DNA of 64,000 nucleotides from positions 558,001-622,000 of the forward strand of contig NZ_QWFZ01000003.1 of the NCBI RefSeq assembly GCF_003576315.1, in the 5' to 3' direction. Below, in pieces: positions 17,534 through 28,327 of the stretch; position 1 is the first letter of the stretch, and each line of letters begins with the position of its first letter. The notes under the pieces were generated by a model. That model was given only the letters and a program-made list of their open reading frames with translations. It was not told the origin of the DNA and did no database searches. The stretch is from Henriciella mobilis (GTDB taxonomy: Bacteria > Pseudomonadota > Alphaproteobacteria > Caulobacterales > Hyphomonadaceae). Made by a program: the position numbers and the translations under genes.

Positions 17534-20500
17534 TCAGTCCTCGCCTCGTTCCTCGCGAGGTCTGAAATCCTGCCGGACCAACCTGAACGGCTGATCGTCC
17601 CAGCCCCGGTCGACCTCCTGCAGGACCGAACAGGACTGGAATTCCATCTTCATCGGTTGCCACTCCGGATACCGTAGCGGCTCGTTTTCTACGACGAGGT
17701 TGAAAGGTATCGCTTCGCCATTGATGAAGATTTCATGCGGGCCGGTTGTTGCTTTTGGCCAGACGTTCAAATTCACCTGAATGCCGCGAACGCCGCCCTG
17801 GTCAATGCAGACTCCCCAATTGGGGTGGCTTTCATAGCCGGTTTCGCCGTCCCATTCGCAGACATAGCGCACTCCGCTCACTTCGAGGTCTCGATAACGC
17901 GGCATGAAAACGCGCTGCACGCCCCACAGGTTTGGCCCGAAGAATCGGATGCTGAAGCCTGAGCGATTGCCGCGCATGTGATAGGTCGTGTTGCGCCACT
18001 GGGTGCGCACTGTGACAGGCTCGCCAACTGGCTTTCTTTCGATCTCGTCGCCATGGCGCACTTCGACCTCGTTGATCGCGCTGTTGATCCTGACCCAGTG
18101 TTCCTCACCATTCTCCTCGTCGCTGTATCGCCATGAGCCACGAATCGAATTGTCTGAGGCCTGAAGCGTGGATTTGCCGCCCCAGTTCCCAAGGTGGGAA
18201 TAAGACCAGTCAACAGTCATTGCGCCGCCGGCAGACATGGTAATCTCGTCAGACGAGCTGCTTGAGCCGTCGGGCTGGAAAAGGATGGCCTTCCATGCGG
18301 CATCAGGCTCGCGCTTCCAGTGGTACCAGCAGCCATCTTCGTAGTCCCAGCACTTGCGAGACCCGCCCTTGGTCAGAGCAACCAACGCGGGCGCTTCGTC
18401 AGAATTGCTCCAAGTAACGAACCAGTTGCCTTCCAGAGCAATTTGTGGATCGTCAGCTGTATCGGCGTAATTGGGCATGCGATCGAGCGGCCGAGAGTCG
18501 GGGTCGTATTCCATCGGACGGTGTTCCGGCGGAGGCCTGATAAAGCGCTCGCCCATGATCACACCATTCTCAAAGCGGCCGCGGAAGGTCTGGCCCTCTT
18601 CGCCATCTTCCTCGTTAATGCACTCGTCGCCTTCCGCATCGATCTTGCGGGCGATGATATCGCGCGGCGAGTCGTCTTCCTTCAGATCGATTTCAACACG
18701 GACATAAGGTAGTTCGCCCCCGCACTGGAACTTGTTGGAATGCCACTTGCCTTCAAGCACTGCCTTCGCGCTTGGGGCTTCGGCTTCCAGGCTCAGAATC
18801 GGATCGACGCCGGCGGCCGCGAAATCGGTCATTTGGCTCCAGTCGAGGACATAGGCCTCGCTGGTTTCGTCGCCGTCAATTTCGCCGACCTGGGTGCGCG
18901 CCAGAACTGGCCCGGCGAGTGGATGAGCGCTGCGGTGGAATGCGTAGGCCTCAATGGAGTCGACAACCCAGTCCTCTGCGATCGACCGGCCGAGCGCATC
19001 CGTGAACTCGGAGGCCGGGCGCTGTGTTGCCTCATCCATGCCGGTGACGAATTTGGTCATGAGTGTTCGGCGGTCACCGCTGGTTTCGTCATCGCTTTCG
19101 TAGACGGCGGTCGATAAAACCAGGATTCCTTCGGGCGGAATCTTGATGGTTCGACGGGTCTTGTCATTGGACGGGAAAGGTTCCTCTTCATCATCGTCCA
19201 TGTCTTCGAAGGGCGCAGACAAATACGTGTAAGACTGGTTCTGCAGCCCGTTCAGCGGGGCGATATGAAAAATGACGAATGGCTCGTCGGAATCCGAACC
19301 GCGGTCGACCTCGGATTCCTCGATTGTATGGAGCTTGACGAGCCTCACCTCCGCGGCGACCCAGCCATCTTCGCGTTCGTCTTCCGTCAGCGTGGATGAA
19401 CGGTCACGGATGGTGAAGTGAACGGCATGGTGGCCTTCATCGCCGCCATCGACATCCAGCGAGTCTGAAAACTGACCGCCACTCATGCGCTGCTTCAGTG
19501 TTTCGGCGGTATAATTTCTGTTCCGCGAACCGACGAAGTCGGGTTTGCCGCCAATCAGGCTGATCAGCGCCTGCCGTGCATCTGTCAGTGTTTCGCTGAC
19601 GCCGTTCGTAAAATCAGTAGCCAAGGCATCGAGGACATCCGTGAAACCGGCTGATTCGTTGTGTAAGGCGATCGAAACCGGGCGGGATTGAAAAGGGCCG
19701 ATAGTGTAGACGTCATCGTCCCCGCGTTCGAAGTCATTGTAGACTAGCAACCGGTTTGTTGTCCTGCCGTCCTTGTCGTCGGTGGGCAGGTAGTCCAGCA
19801 AGACATCTTGCGTGCCGCTCTCTGTGGTGACGCGGGCATAGATATCCGCATCGGTGCCCGCGCCGATTTCGTCGGCGGTGCGAATTCGCAGGCGCAGGAA
19901 CCATCCGCGAGCCGCGGATGCCGGCTGATCAAGATCCCGGCGCGGATTGCCAATTGGGTAATCGCCAGCGGCCAGGAACTGGTAGGGCAGCTTGGAGAAG
20001 TCCTCGAACTGAGCGTAACGGGCGGCATCTGCTGAGCCGCGGGTCTTGAGCTTGTTCCAGAAGGCACCCTTGCCGAGCTTGTTCATCTGGGTTTCGAGAT
20101 AGTCGGCCCATTCCTGCGTTGCGCGGATCGCGACGTCCTTGCCGGCCGCGAACACAAGGTCGGCATCTTCGTGGCCACCCGCCTGGCAGACCGAGCCGCC
20201 CTCCGATGCGATGATGGTGGTGCAACGCTCCTTCGGAAAATGGATACCGTCCCTGCCATCGAGAAACTGCCCGTCTGCGCCGATCAGCCCCCGATTGGGA
20301 GCCTGCGCGCGGGTGAGGGCGGTATTGTCGATGGCAATGCCCGGAGGGTTGGTCCAGATTGTCGTCTGGCCGTCTGAGACTGGGTCTTCCAGGCGGGCGA
20401 TCACCTGCTCTGCACCGCTACAGGCGCGAAACTTGTCGCAAATGCTCGTATTCTGGAGTGGGGACAGACCACCACACAGCGTGCCGAGGGCCGAATCCAT

Positions 20501-21172
20501 GTCATCGCCCCGCAGGATGCTGCACGAGAGCGAGTATGCCCCGTGATGAGCCGGTGCGCCGGAGGACGGCTTTTCATAAGCGCCCGAGTATAGATTCAGG
20601 CGGTCGCGCTGGTCCTTAGGTGTCTGAAAGTAGGTCAGGCATCGATAACGCGTGTCGGATTCCCAACTTGAATGGGAATAGAAGTCCTGCACGGCATGAA
20701 ATGAGACACCGAGAATGTTGTGGCCGGCCGCGATCCCTTCATTCTCCGGAAGCTCCGATGCCCAGACCAGGCCAATGAGCGTGCCCATCGCATAGCGCTC
20801 CCAATTGGCCTGCAAACCGCTATTGGTAAACGTGTCGTCGAAGTGGAGCTTCGCGAGATCCTTAAATCCAACCAGGGCCGCCTTGGTGCGCTGGACCGCA
20901 GAGCTTTGATACGCGCCTTGGGCCCAAAAGACTGGATTATAGAGATAGGAATCGATGAAATCCGCGTGCCAGGCAATCGATGCGGCGGCGCTTGCCGTAA
21001 ACTCGACGGGCGGATCAGCGTATAATGCGTCTGCTCCGGTCAGGGCACGTTCGGTGATATCTTCATGATGCCAAGGGTGTCCCTGAGCGACATCTTCACC
21101 CCCAAACCCCCAGCTGGCCATAGAAAAAACGGTCGCGCCCGCCGCCAGCGGAATCCACTTTCTTGCTCTCAT
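17534..21172 (-). CDS. large secreted protein with HET-C/phospholipase C-like domain and PLAT-like domain
   Basis: A 1212-residue predicted secreted protein. It has an N-terminal signal sequence (about residues 1-25), then HPWHHEDIT (32-40), WHADFID (68-74) and [13 protein letters not shown] (159-171), whose His/Asp/His/Glu spacing resembles zinc ligands of phospholipase C/P1-nuclease and HET-C-type proteins. Residues about 424-500 ([20 protein letters not shown], then [12 protein letters not shown]) look like a PLAT/LH2 lipid-interaction domain. Two Trp-rich beta segments follow ([21 protein letters not shown]) and a Cys-containing C-terminus. AGGAGGGG precedes the ATG at 21172. It sits antisense between cobS and cobT. 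Function is unknown; lipase or surface-protein roles are inference. Confidence 0.7.
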   Translation of the reverse strand: MRARKWIPLAAGATVFSMASWGFGGEDVAQGHPWHHEDITERALTGADALYADPPVEFTASAAASIAWHADFIDSYLYNPVFWAQGAYQSSAVQRTKAALVGFKDLAKLHFDDTFTNSGLQANWERYAMGTLIGLVWASELPENEGIAAGHNILGVSFHAVQDFYSHSSWESDTRYRCLTYFQTPKDQRDRLNLYSGAYEKPSSGAPAHHGAYSLSCSILRGDDMDSALGTLCGGLSPLQNTSICDKFRACSGAEQVIARLEDPVSDGQTTIWTNPPGIAIDNTALTRAQAPNRGLIGADGQFLDGRDGIHFPKERCTTIIASEGGSVCQAGGHEDADLVFAAGKDVAIRATQEWADYLETQMNKLGKGAFWNKLKTRGSADAARYAQFEDFSKLPYQFLAAGDYPIGNPRRDLDQPASAARGWFLRLRIRTADEIGAGTDADIYARVTTESGTQDVLLDYLPTDDKDGRTTNRLLVYNDFERGDDDVYTIGPFQSRPVSIALHNESAGFTDVLDALATDFTNGVSETLTDARQALISLIGGKPDFVGSRNRNYTAETLKQRMSGGQFSDSLDVDGGDEGHHAVHFTIRDRSSTLTEDEREDGWVAAEVRLVKLHTIEESEVDRGSDSDEPFVIFHIAPLNGLQNQSYTYLSAPFEDMDDDEEEPFPSNDKTRRTIKIPPEGILVLSTAVYESDDETSGDRRTLMTKFVTGMDEATQRPASEFTDALGRSIAEDWVVDSIEAYAFHRSAHPLAGPVLARTQVGEIDGDETSEAYVLDWSQMTDFAAAGVDPILSLEAEAPSAKAVLEGKWHSNKFQCGGELPYVRVEIDLKEDDSPRDIIARKIDAEGDECINEEDGEEGQTFRGRFENGVIMGERFIRPPPEHRPMEYDPDSRPLDRMPNYADTADDPQIALEGNWFVTWSNSDEAPALVALTKGGSRKCWDYEDGCWYHWKREPDAAWKAILFQPDGSSSSSDEITMSAGGAMTVDWSYSHLGNWGGKSTLQASDNSIRGSWRYSDEENGEEHWVRINSAINEVEVRHGDEIERKPVGEPVTVRTQWRNTTYHMRGNRSGFSIRFFGPNLWGVQRVFMPRYRDLEVSGVRYVCEWDGETGYESHPNWGVCIDQGGVRGIQVNLNVWPKATTGPHEIFINGEAIPFNLVVENEPLRYPEWQPMKMEFQSCSVLQEVDRGWDDQPFRLVRQDFRPREERGED

Positions 21173-21309
21173 TTTTGCGTCCCCTCCTGACACGCGAAGT
21201 TTTTATCATAATTCCCCTGAAGGGCATAACGCTGCGGAGGGCGGATTCCTGTCTGCTTTTCCCAGCGTTGCGTCTTCGCAACGGCGCCATGGCACGCTAT
21301 GTGATTGCT

Positions 21310-23322
21310 ATGGCCAAGACCGACGATACGCCGTTCGAACTCTTCAAGCAGGCGCTTGCTGCAACAGCCAAGGCGATGAGCCAGACGCGTGACGTCGAGG
21401 CATCGTTCAGTGCGGAGGCCGGACGAGCCGAAGGTGATCGGCTGGTCCTGCAAACCCCGCCTCGTGAACTGACTGAACAGCAGGCCGCCCGCGCGCGCGG
21501 CGAGGCCGACGCGTTGTCGCTTCGCATGGCGCACCATGACCCCGTTGCCCATAATGCTGATCGGCCTCAAGGTGAGATGGCGCGCCAGGTTTATGATGCG
21601 GCAGAACGCGCCCGGATCGAGTCAATCGGCTCTCGGGCCATGGACGGTACGGCCCGCAACCTCGATGCGGCGCTCGCTGCACGCTGCGAGAAGGCTGGCT
21701 ACACGCGTATGGAAGACCGCACCGAAGCGCCCATCGCGCCGGCTGTCGAATTCCTGTTGCGCGAAAAACTAACAGGTCGCCCGCTACCGCCTGAAGCTGA
21801 GGGCATTGCCTCGATCTGGCGCGACGAGATCAATGAGCGCGGTGGCGAGTCGCTCGAAACGCTGGTCAATCAGCTCGATGACCAGCGAGCTTTTGCGAAA
21901 ACCATTCAGAAGCTCATCAAGGATCTGACCGAGGGCGACGAGTCCGGTGAAGACTCTGAAGACGAAAGCGAGTCGGAAGACGAGGCCGAAACCGAAGAGC
22001 AGAACACCTCAAGCGACGAACCCGATTCCGGCGAAGACACCGAGGGCACCTCCACCGAGGAAATGGAGGCTGGCGACAGCGACGAAGTCGAAGGCGAAGA
22101 AAGCAATGTCGAAGTTGATGCTGACGCCGAGGCCGAAGGTGACGAGGACGTCGACGAAACCGATGACGGGTCGAAGCCGCTGCGGCCGAATTTCCGCGAC
22201 GGCGATGAAAAGCAGTCCTTCGTCTACCGGGTTTATACGAAGGCCCACGATGAAGTCGCCAATGCGCCGGATCTTTGCGATGCAGAGGAGCTGACGCGCC
22301 TGCGCGCCTATTTGGACCATCAGTTGCAGTCGCTTCAGGGCGCCGTTTCGAAGTTGGCAAACCGGCTGCAACGCCGGCTGATGGCGCAGCAGAACCGGTC
22401 CTGGTCCTTCGACCTTGAGGAAGGTGTTCTGGATACAGCGCGCCTGACCCGGGTGATCACCGATCCAACTGTCCCGCTTTCGTTCAAACAGGAAGATGAT
22501 AGCGAGTTCCGCGATACCGTTGTCACGCTATTGCTGGACAATTCCGGTTCCATGCGCGGCCGCCCGATCATGGTTGCGGCACTCTGCGCCGACATATTGG
22601 CCCGCACGCTGGAGCGTTGCGGCGTCAAGGTGGAGATTCTGGGCTTTACAACCAAGGCCTGGAAAGGCGGCCTGTCCCGGGAGGACTGGGTCAAGGCGAA
22701 CAAGCCGGCTGGCCCGGGGCGCCTGAATGACCTGCGCCACATCATTTACAAGTCGGCGGATGCTCCATGGCGCCGGGCGCGGAAGAATCTCGGCCTGATG
22801 ATGCGTGAGGGGCTTCTGAAGGAAAATATCGACGGCGAAGCGCTGCTCTGGGCACATGACCGACTGCTCGGCCGCCCGGAACAGCGCAAGATACTGATGG
22901 TGATTTCGGACGGGGCGCCAGTCGACGATTCCACGCTGAGCGTGAATGTCGGAAACTATCTTGAGCGCCATCTCAGACAGGTCATTGCCGAGATAGAAAA
23001 CCGCAGTCCGGTCGAGCTCATCGCGATCGGTATCGGCCATGATGTGACAAGGTACTATCGCCGGGCCGTGACCATCGTCGACGCCGAACAGCTCGGTGGC
23101 GCGATGACGGAGCAGCTCGCCAGCCTCTTCGATGAGAAAGGTAACGCGCCAGACCCGACGGCGATGTCCGTGCCGCCTCTGCGTGGTGAGACGCGAAGCT
23201 TTTCAAGCGGCGTGTCCGGTTCGGGTGCGGGCGGACCGCGCTATGGTTCGAAAATCGGGTCCGGACGCGATGTGCGTACGACAAGTTTCCAGGAGATTGC
23301 CCGGAAGGCATCCAAGTCCTAG
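21310..23322 (+). CDS. cobT: cobaltochelatase subunit CobT
   Basis: A 670-residue partner of CobS. The layout is an N-terminal helical region ([17 protein letters not shown]), a long Asp/Glu/Ser-rich linker (about residues 210-300), and a C-terminal von Willebrand A domain with [13 protein letters not shown] and the later [11 protein letters not shown]. The start could be 21289 or 21310; neither has a clear Shine-Dalgarno sequence, and I prefer [11 protein letters not shown] on family resemblance. The 137-bp gap to the divergent secreted gene must hold both promoters. Confidence 0.93.
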   Translation: MAKTDDTPFELFKQALAATAKAMSQTRDVEASFSAEAGRAEGDRLVLQTPPRELTEQQAARARGEADALSLRMAHHDPVAHNADRPQGEMARQVYDAAERARIESIGSRAMDGTARNLDAALAARCEKAGYTRMEDRTEAPIAPAVEFLLREKLTGRPLPPEAEGIASIWRDEINERGGESLETLVNQLDDQRAFAKTIQKLIKDLTEGDESGEDSEDESESEDEAETEEQNTSSDEPDSGEDTEGTSTEEMEAGDSDEVEGEESNVEVDADAEAEGDEDVDETDDGSKPLRPNFRDGDEKQSFVYRVYTKAHDEVANAPDLCDAEELTRLRAYLDHQLQSLQGAVSKLANRLQRRLMAQQNRSWSFDLEEGVLDTARLTRVITDPTVPLSFKQEDDSEFRDTVVTLLLDNSGSMRGRPIMVAALCADILARTLERCGVKVEILGFTTKAWKGGLSREDWVKANKPAGPGRLNDLRHIIYKSADAPWRRARKNLGLMMREGLLKENIDGEALLWAHDRLLGRPEQRKILMVISDGAPVDDSTLSVNVGNYLERHLRQVIAEIENRSPVELIAIGIGHDVTRYYRRAVTIVDAEQLGGAMTEQLASLFDEKGNAPDPTAMSVPPLRGETRSFSSGVSGSGAGGPRYGSKIGSGRDVRTTSFQEIARKASKS

Positions 23323-23361
23323 GCCGATTAGCCCGGCCGTCGCTTGCAGGGAGCGTGAGCC

Positions 23362-24432
23362 ATGAGGGTGTCGGCGTGTATAGGTCTGGCTCTGTCGGCG
23401 TTGATGGCATGCAGCTGCCGAGGAGCTGCGCCTGAACAGTTCGCGCCGCTTCCTGATGAAAAAGTGTGGCACCTTGCCGATCATCGCCAGGACATCATTC
23501 GCCATTCATGCCCCAATGGTCCAGACGACGGCTTTGAACTGTCGTTTCTTTTGTCCGCTGAGCCCGTTTCGTTGGGCGAGCCGGACGCGATAGCCAAGGC
23601 CTTTCCCGGTATGGACTTTCTTGGCGGCTGGACCTTGTCGGCCTCGCCCAGCTCGTTCGGCGGCTTGTCGGGACTGAAAGTCATGGCGAGCGGCAACTTG
23701 CTGGCAATCTCTGATGGGGGCGCCTTCGTCGAAATCGGCTTTGATCAGAATACGCTGACGCCCACGTGGCGCGCCGACCTCGCTTTTCTGCGAGATGAAA
23801 GCGGCGAGATCCTGACGGGAAAGTTGGAGGCCGATGCCGAGGGCCTCGAACTCTCGGGTGATATCGCGCTTGTCATTTTTGAGCGGCATCACCGCGTCAT
23901 GGCCTTTGCACGCGGTATTTGCGGGAGCAATGCGCGGGCCGTCCCTGTCGCCGAGATCCCCGACGCGCCACCCTCGCTTGGATCGTCCATTCGTAACAAT
24001 TCCGGCGCCGAGGCGCTTTCCATGCAATCAGGCCGGCTCATGATCGGACTGGAAAGCGTGATCGACCAGCTCGGGCCTGTTGCGGTCGTCGATGCTGGCG
24101 GCGAGGTTCAATTTGCCGCCCGGCCCTGGCTGGACGGCGAAGGCTTGCCGCTCGTCGGCCTTGATGCGCTGGATGGCACGCTCTTCAGCCTGCACAGGGC
24201 TTATAACCCTCTGACGGGCAATTCGATTTTGGTTTCAGAGACTGCAGACGATGGCACAATGCGCGTGCTTGGGAGGCTGTCCAAACCGCTGACCGTCGAT
24301 AATTTTGAGGGGATTGCTGTCGTGGATCGACCAGATGGTGAGCGCCGGCTCTTCATCATCGCTGACGACAATTTCAGCGACCGCCAGCGGACGCTTCTAT
24401 TCGCATTCCGGCTTCGACCGCGCGGCAATTAG
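23362..24432 (+). CDS. phytase-like esterase-domain lipoprotein
   Basis: A 356-residue predicted lipoprotein with lipobox LMAC near residue 17. The C-terminal half carries the beta-propeller motifs of the phytase-like esterase family (PF13449 type): NNSGAEALS, RPWLDGEGLPLVGLDAL, DNFEGIAVVD and the final ADDNFSDRQRTLLFAF. Relatives often lie next to cobT in Alphaproteobacteria. The substrate is unknown. It is 39 bp downstream of cobT and shares the stop module TTAG with the convergent dioxygenase gene. Confidence 0.78.
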   Translation: MRVSACIGLALSALMACSCRGAAPEQFAPLPDEKVWHLADHRQDIIRHSCPNGPDDGFELSFLLSAEPVSLGEPDAIAKAFPGMDFLGGWTLSASPSSFGGLSGLKVMASGNLLAISDGGAFVEIGFDQNTLTPTWRADLAFLRDESGEILTGKLEADAEGLELSGDIALVIFERHHRVMAFARGICGSNARAVPVAEIPDAPPSLGSSIRNNSGAEALSMQSGRLMIGLESVIDQLGPVAVVDAGGEVQFAARPWLDGEGLPLVGLDALDGTLFSLHRAYNPLTGNSILVSETADDGTMRVLGRLSKPLTVDNFEGIAVVDRPDGERRLFIIADDNFSDRQRTLLFAFRLRPRGN

Positions 24433-25094
24433 TCCGCCCACATCCTTGTGAGATTGGATATCGACTTGTCGAGCAAAAGCCGCTGGTCGGCATGGGCCGC
24501 CTTCAGGCTTGAGCGGACGGTTTCGAGGTCGAACAGGAGTTCGCGCTGATCGGCCCGCTGGATCCGGCTTTCGATCCAGCCAATGCAGGCAAGCCTCGAT
24601 CCCGACGTGACAGGCCGGACCTGGTGAATGGCGCCGGAGGGGTAGAGGATCAGTGTCCCGGCTTCTGGTTTAACGTCGATGTCGCCGGAAGACATGGCAA
24701 GGTTCAGCTCTCCGCCGGAATAGGAGCCAGGATCCGATAAGAACAGTGTGAAGGACAGATCGGTCCGCAACTGGTGCCCATCCCTGCCCATGATGGCATT
24801 ATCGACGTGAAAGCCGTAATGCCCGCCATTCTCCGTTCGGCTGAGTATGAGACGAGAGAATCGTTTTGGCCGGGCGAGCCGCTTGACCAGGCTGCTTCCC
24901 GAAATGGCGCGCATAAGGAAATCGTGGACGCCCAGACCCAGCTCGTTGTTCATGTCGGCTTGAAGGTTCGATTTTACCGTCTTTGCTGTGCGCCCTGCAG
25001 TCGAGCGCCCATCGGCCCAGTCGAGCTGGCCGGCTTTCTCCCCAACCCTTGCGACATCTTCCGCGGTCAGAAGGCCGGGCACTGAAAAATACAT
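24429..25094 (-). CDS. PKHD-type Fe(II)/2-oxoglutarate hydroxylase (PiuC/YbiX-like)
   Basis: A 221-residue double-stranded beta-helix dioxygenase. The iron ligands are His96 and Asp98 (YGFHVDN) and His157 (GAIHQV), with Arg167 for 2-oxoglutarate. NGGHYGFHVDNAIM and SGGELNLA are typical of PiuC, which is often linked to iron uptake. I chose MYFSVPGLLT (25094) because homologues start just before the VPGLL strand; an upstream ATG at 25127 would add 11 residues. Confidence 0.85.
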   Translation of the reverse strand: MYFSVPGLLTAEDVARVGEKAGQLDWADGRSTAGRTAKTVKSNLQADMNNELGLGVHDFLMRAISGSSLVKRLARPKRFSRLILSRTENGGHYGFHVDNAIMGRDGHQLRTDLSFTLFLSDPGSYSGGELNLAMSSGDIDVKPEAGTLILYPSGAIHQVRPVTSGSRLACIGWIESRIQRADQRELLFDLETVRSSLKAAHADQRLLLDKSISNLTRMWAD

Positions 25095-25175
25095 GGAACC
25101 GCCGTTGAGCTTGAGAATGAATTGCATTAAACGAACGTTACTATAGAGACATCCCAGACATTCTTGGAGCCCGCA

Positions 25176-26006
25176 ATGACATTTACGCCCCGTGACATGG
25201 TTCGCTTCGGTCTCACGGCGGCCCTTCTCGGGTCGACATCCCTCGCCGCCTGCGGCGGCCAGGGAGATGATGCCGCAACACAGGTCAACAGTTCCAGTGA
25301 GGCATCCAGCGATACGAGCCAGCCCGGCTATGCCGGCGAGGCGGGTTATGCCGGAGAAGGTGGCGAGAGCGGTGAGGGCGGTGAAGGCGAAGGCGGCGAG
25401 AATGGCGCGCACGGCATGGATACGCTGCCTATCGAGAATCGCCTGGCCTTCATGCGCGGCCACGTTGCGGCAGGTCTTGCGCTCTATCGTGCCGGTGCGC
25501 CCGACCAGGCCGCCAAGCATCTGCTCCATCCTGTTTCGGAAACCCATGCTGAGGAGCGCGCCGGTCTCGATGAGCGCGGGTTCAAGGCTGACCTCTTCGT
25601 AGAAATATCGAACGCCCTCGAGGCGGGAACAGCGTCCGAAGAGATCGAGGAAAAACTCGCAGAAGCAGAAGACAATCTTTCCGTGCTGGCCGACGAGGTT
25701 GGCGGTTCCAGCAAGGACATCCTCAACTTTCTGCTCGACACCACGCTTGAAGAGTATCGCATCGGCGTGACAGATGGCGAGATTGTCAATGCGGGGGAAT
25801 TTGCGGACGCTTACGGTTTCGTGACAGTCGCAGAGGACTATGCGGGCGATCTTGAGGGGCCCGCGGGCGACTCAGTCCGTCAGGAGTTGGGCGTGCTCAA
25901 AGCGATGTGGCCGAAAGCGCCCCTGGCCAACTCTGCGCCAGCCCCTGTCGACCAGGTCGCGGCACAGATTTCCCGAGTTCAGCTTGAGCTGTCCGGCGTA
26001 AACTAG
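25176..26006 (+). CDS. lipoprotein with Gly/Glu-rich linker, function unknown
   Basis: A 276-residue predicted lipoprotein. The lipobox LAAC is near residue 25, then a Ser/Thr stretch, a low-complexity repeat (YAGEAGYAGEGGESGEGG), and an alpha-helical domain starting at PIENRLAFMRGHVAAGLALYRAG. GGAG lies 6 bases before the ATG. It diverges from the PiuC-like gene with 81 bp between starts, which may suggest shared regulation. Helical His-containing segments are suggestive of an imelysin-like fold, but I could not establish this. The end shares CTAG with tlpA. Confidence 0.6.
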   Translation: MTFTPRDMVRFGLTAALLGSTSLAACGGQGDDAATQVNSSSEASSDTSQPGYAGEAGYAGEGGESGEGGEGEGGENGAHGMDTLPIENRLAFMRGHVAAGLALYRAGAPDQAAKHLLHPVSETHAEERAGLDERGFKADLFVEISNALEAGTASEEIEEKLAEAEDNLSVLADEVGGSSKDILNFLLDTTLEEYRIGVTDGEIVNAGEFADAYGFVTVAEDYAGDLEGPAGDSVRQELGVLKAMWPKAPLANSAPAPVDQVAAQISRVQLELSGVN

Positions 26007-26593
26007 TCGGTGATGGCGTCGATCAGGGCGGCCGCTTCATAGGAATTCCAATTGGCCTCTCCGGCCAGCCGCGCAATTTCCTTGCCGTTGGCATCGTAGA
26101 TTACGGTCGTTGGAAATCCTTTGGTGCCACTCTCATAGACAATGTCCCAGTTTTCGGGCGGCGCGAAATAGAAATCGAGTACGCCACTGGTAAGTTCGCC
26201 CAGGCGTTCGCGGGCATAATCCTTGTCCTCGGCGGCATCGACACTGATTGCGATAACCTGGAACTTTTCGCTGCCCTTTTCCCGTTCCAGTGCAGCAAGG
26301 GACGGCATCTCCCGTTCGCAAGGCCCACACCAGGTCGCCCAGAAATTGACCAGCGTCACCTTGCCGCCGAAATCCGCCAACGTCATCGATTCTCCGTCCG
26401 GACCCTCAAAAGTTGCGCCTGAAATCGCCCTGCCGCGGTCGCTAACATCGAGCTTCGAAAGCGTGCCTGTGGCAAGTTTTGCGACCGGATCGGAACGTCC
26501 CCCCTTGGATGTCGCGCTCAGCAGTGCAAAAGACACCGCGAGAACGAGTCCGAGGATCATGGCCGGTATGGCGTATTTCGCTATGCGGGTCAT
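26003..26593 (-). CDS. tlpA: TlpA-family membrane-anchored thiol-disulfide oxidoreductase
   Basis: A 196-residue protein with an N-terminal membrane anchor (about residues 8-26) and a periplasmic thioredoxin fold with active site WCGPC (88-92), GFPTTVIYD cis-Pro loop and ISVDAAEDK. TlpA proteins reduce periplasmic cysteines, for example during cytochrome oxidase assembly. It is divergent from argH with only 28 bp between the start codons, a common arrangement in this class. GGAG precedes the ATG at 26593. Confidence 0.92.
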   Translation of the reverse strand: MTRIAKYAIPAMILGLVLAVSFALLSATSKGGRSDPVAKLATGTLSKLDVSDRGRAISGATFEGPDGESMTLADFGGKVTLVNFWATWCGPCEREMPSLAALEREKGSEKFQVIAISVDAAEDKDYARERLGELTSGVLDFYFAPPENWDIVYESGTKGFPTTVIYDANGKEIARLAGEANWNSYEAAALIDAITD

Positions 26594-26621
26594 TGGTCGC
26601 TCCGAGTTTCAGGACAGAGAT

Positions 26622-28040
26622 ATGAGCAATAAGGACAGTAAAGGCCAGCAGATGTGGGGGGGACGCTTTGCCGCGCAACCGTCCGATATCATGCAGTCCA
26701 TCAACGCCTCGATCGACATTGACCGCCGCATGGCCGTCCAGGACATAGCTGGCAGCCGGGCCCATGCGGACATGCTCGCAGAATGCGCGATCATCACTGA
26801 AGAAGACAATGAAGCGATCCAGGCCGGTCTCGACCAGGTTCTGGAAGAAGTGAAGTCGGGAGCCTTCCCCTATCGCGTCGAACTGGAAGACATTCACATG
26901 AATGTCGAGGCGCGGCTGAAGGAGATCATTGGCGAGCCCGCAGGCAGGCTGCACACAGCCCGCTCGCGCAATGACCAGGTGGTCACGGATTTCCGACTTT
27001 GGACGCGGGGTGCGCTGACCGAAGCGCAATCAGGCCTGCTGGAGCTGCAGAAGATCCTTATCAGCCGGGCAGGTGAGCACACCGACACCGTCATGCCAGG
27101 CTTCACGCACCTGCAGACCGCCCAGCCTGTTACGCTGGGCCACCATTTGCTGGCCTATGTCGAGATGGCAGAGCGCGACAGAGGACGGATGCGCGATGCG
27201 GCCGTTCGGCTCAATGAATCCCCGCTTGGCGCAGCGGCGCTTGCAGGTACAGGCTTCCCGGTCGATCGAGACATGACAGCCGAGGCGCTTGGCTTCGACC
27301 GGCCGATGGCGAATTCGCTCGACGCAGTCTCGGCGCGTGACTTTGCGCTTGAAGCGCTGGCGGCGTTGTCGATTGCGGCGACGCATTTGTCGCGGCTGGC
27401 TGAAGAGCTGGTTCTCTGGACCAGCGCCCAGTTTGGCTTTGCGACCCTGTCTGATGCCTGGTCCACAGGATCTTCGATCATGCCACAGAAACGCAATCCG
27501 GATGCGGCCGAGCTTATAAGGGCAAAGGCAGCCCTGATCGCCGGACAGTTTGCTAGCCTTCAGGGCGCGGTGAAGGCGCTGCCGCTTGCCTACGCGAAGG
27601 ATCTCCAGGACGACAAACGGCTGACGTTTGAAGCCTTCGACACGTTTGGACTCTGCGTGAGGGCCATGGCGGGGATGATCGACACCGTTGCCTTCAACAA
27701 GGACCGGATGCGCGACGCCGCCGCCAAGGGTTTTTCTACTGCGACCGACCTTGCCGACTATCTCGTCCGCGAGCTTAAAATGCCTTTTCGTGACGCCCAC
27801 CATGTTACCGGCAGAATCGTTGCCATGGCAGAATCCGAAAGCAAGGACCTGTCAGAGTTGCCATTACAATCACTGCAGACAGTCGAACCACGCCTTACGG
27901 AAGACGTATTCTCCGTGCTAAGCGTTGAAGCCTCGGCCGCCAGCCGTCAGAGCTATGGCGGTACTTCACCTGTCCGCGTCAGCGAGCAGGTGCAATTGTG
28001 GAAGACCAGACTGGGCCTGGAGGCCGGAACACCCGAATGA
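26622..28040 (+). CDS. argH: argininosuccinate lyase
   Basis: Last enzyme of arginine synthesis, splitting argininosuccinate to arginine and fumarate; 472 residues. MWGGRFA at the N-terminus, [24 protein letters not shown] segment and the superfamily signature [12 protein letters not shown] are intact. The true start is 26622 with AGGA at 8-base spacing; the open frame extends far upstream through the antisense of tlpA but has no coding support. The stop overlaps the next ATG (ATGA). Confidence 0.97.
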   Translation: MSNKDSKGQQMWGGRFAAQPSDIMQSINASIDIDRRMAVQDIAGSRAHADMLAECAIITEEDNEAIQAGLDQVLEEVKSGAFPYRVELEDIHMNVEARLKEIIGEPAGRLHTARSRNDQVVTDFRLWTRGALTEAQSGLLELQKILISRAGEHTDTVMPGFTHLQTAQPVTLGHHLLAYVEMAERDRGRMRDAAVRLNESPLGAAALAGTGFPVDRDMTAEALGFDRPMANSLDAVSARDFALEALAALSIAATHLSRLAEELVLWTSAQFGFATLSDAWSTGSSIMPQKRNPDAAELIRAKAALIAGQFASLQGAVKALPLAYAKDLQDDKRLTFEAFDTFGLCVRAMAGMIDTVAFNKDRMRDAAAKGFSTATDLADYLVRELKMPFRDAHHVTGRIVAMAESESKDLSELPLQSLQTVEPRLTEDVFSVLSVEASAASRQSYGGTSPVRVSEQVQLWKTRLGLEAGTPE

Positions 28041-28315
28041 AACGAACACCCATCAAGCTGACCCTCGCACTGGGCGCGACAGCCCTTCTGACAGCCTGCG
28101 GCATTCGTGGTGACCTTCAGCGGCCACCACCAATCTTTTCCGACCCGCCGACTGAAGAGGCCCAGACGCCGGTCGCGGCACCTGTCGAATTCGCGCTCGC
28201 GCCCGAAAAGCCGCAGGATGAAGCGTATTACAATTCTATAGGCGGCGAGACGCCCAAGCCGGATCCGACAGTGGATGTGGACGAAGGCGGCCTCGGCGAG
28301 ATCGAACCCGGCTGA
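28037..28315 (+). CDS. lptM: LptM/YifL-like small lipoprotein
   Basis: A 92-residue lipoprotein: signal peptide, lipobox LTAC near residue 21, then [11 protein letters not shown], the short conserved post-cysteine segment (CG-x-x-G-L-x-x-P) of LptM/YifL, which in E. coli assists LptD maturation. The rest is low-complexity acidic and proline-rich. It overlaps argH by 4 bases and precedes lysA, the typical place for this gene. It is longer than the E. coli protein. Confidence 0.75.
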   Translation: MKRTPIKLTLALGATALLTACGIRGDLQRPPPIFSDPPTEEAQTPVAAPVEFALAPEKPQDEAYYNSIGGETPKPDPTVDVDEGGLGEIEPG

Positions 28316-28327
28316 GCCAGAACGTAC

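Noticed and set aside
21940-22150. Repetitive acidic stretch resembling a repeat array
   Set aside because: It is the Asp/Glu/Ser-rich linker of CobT; the DNA repeats are irregular and not CRISPR-like.
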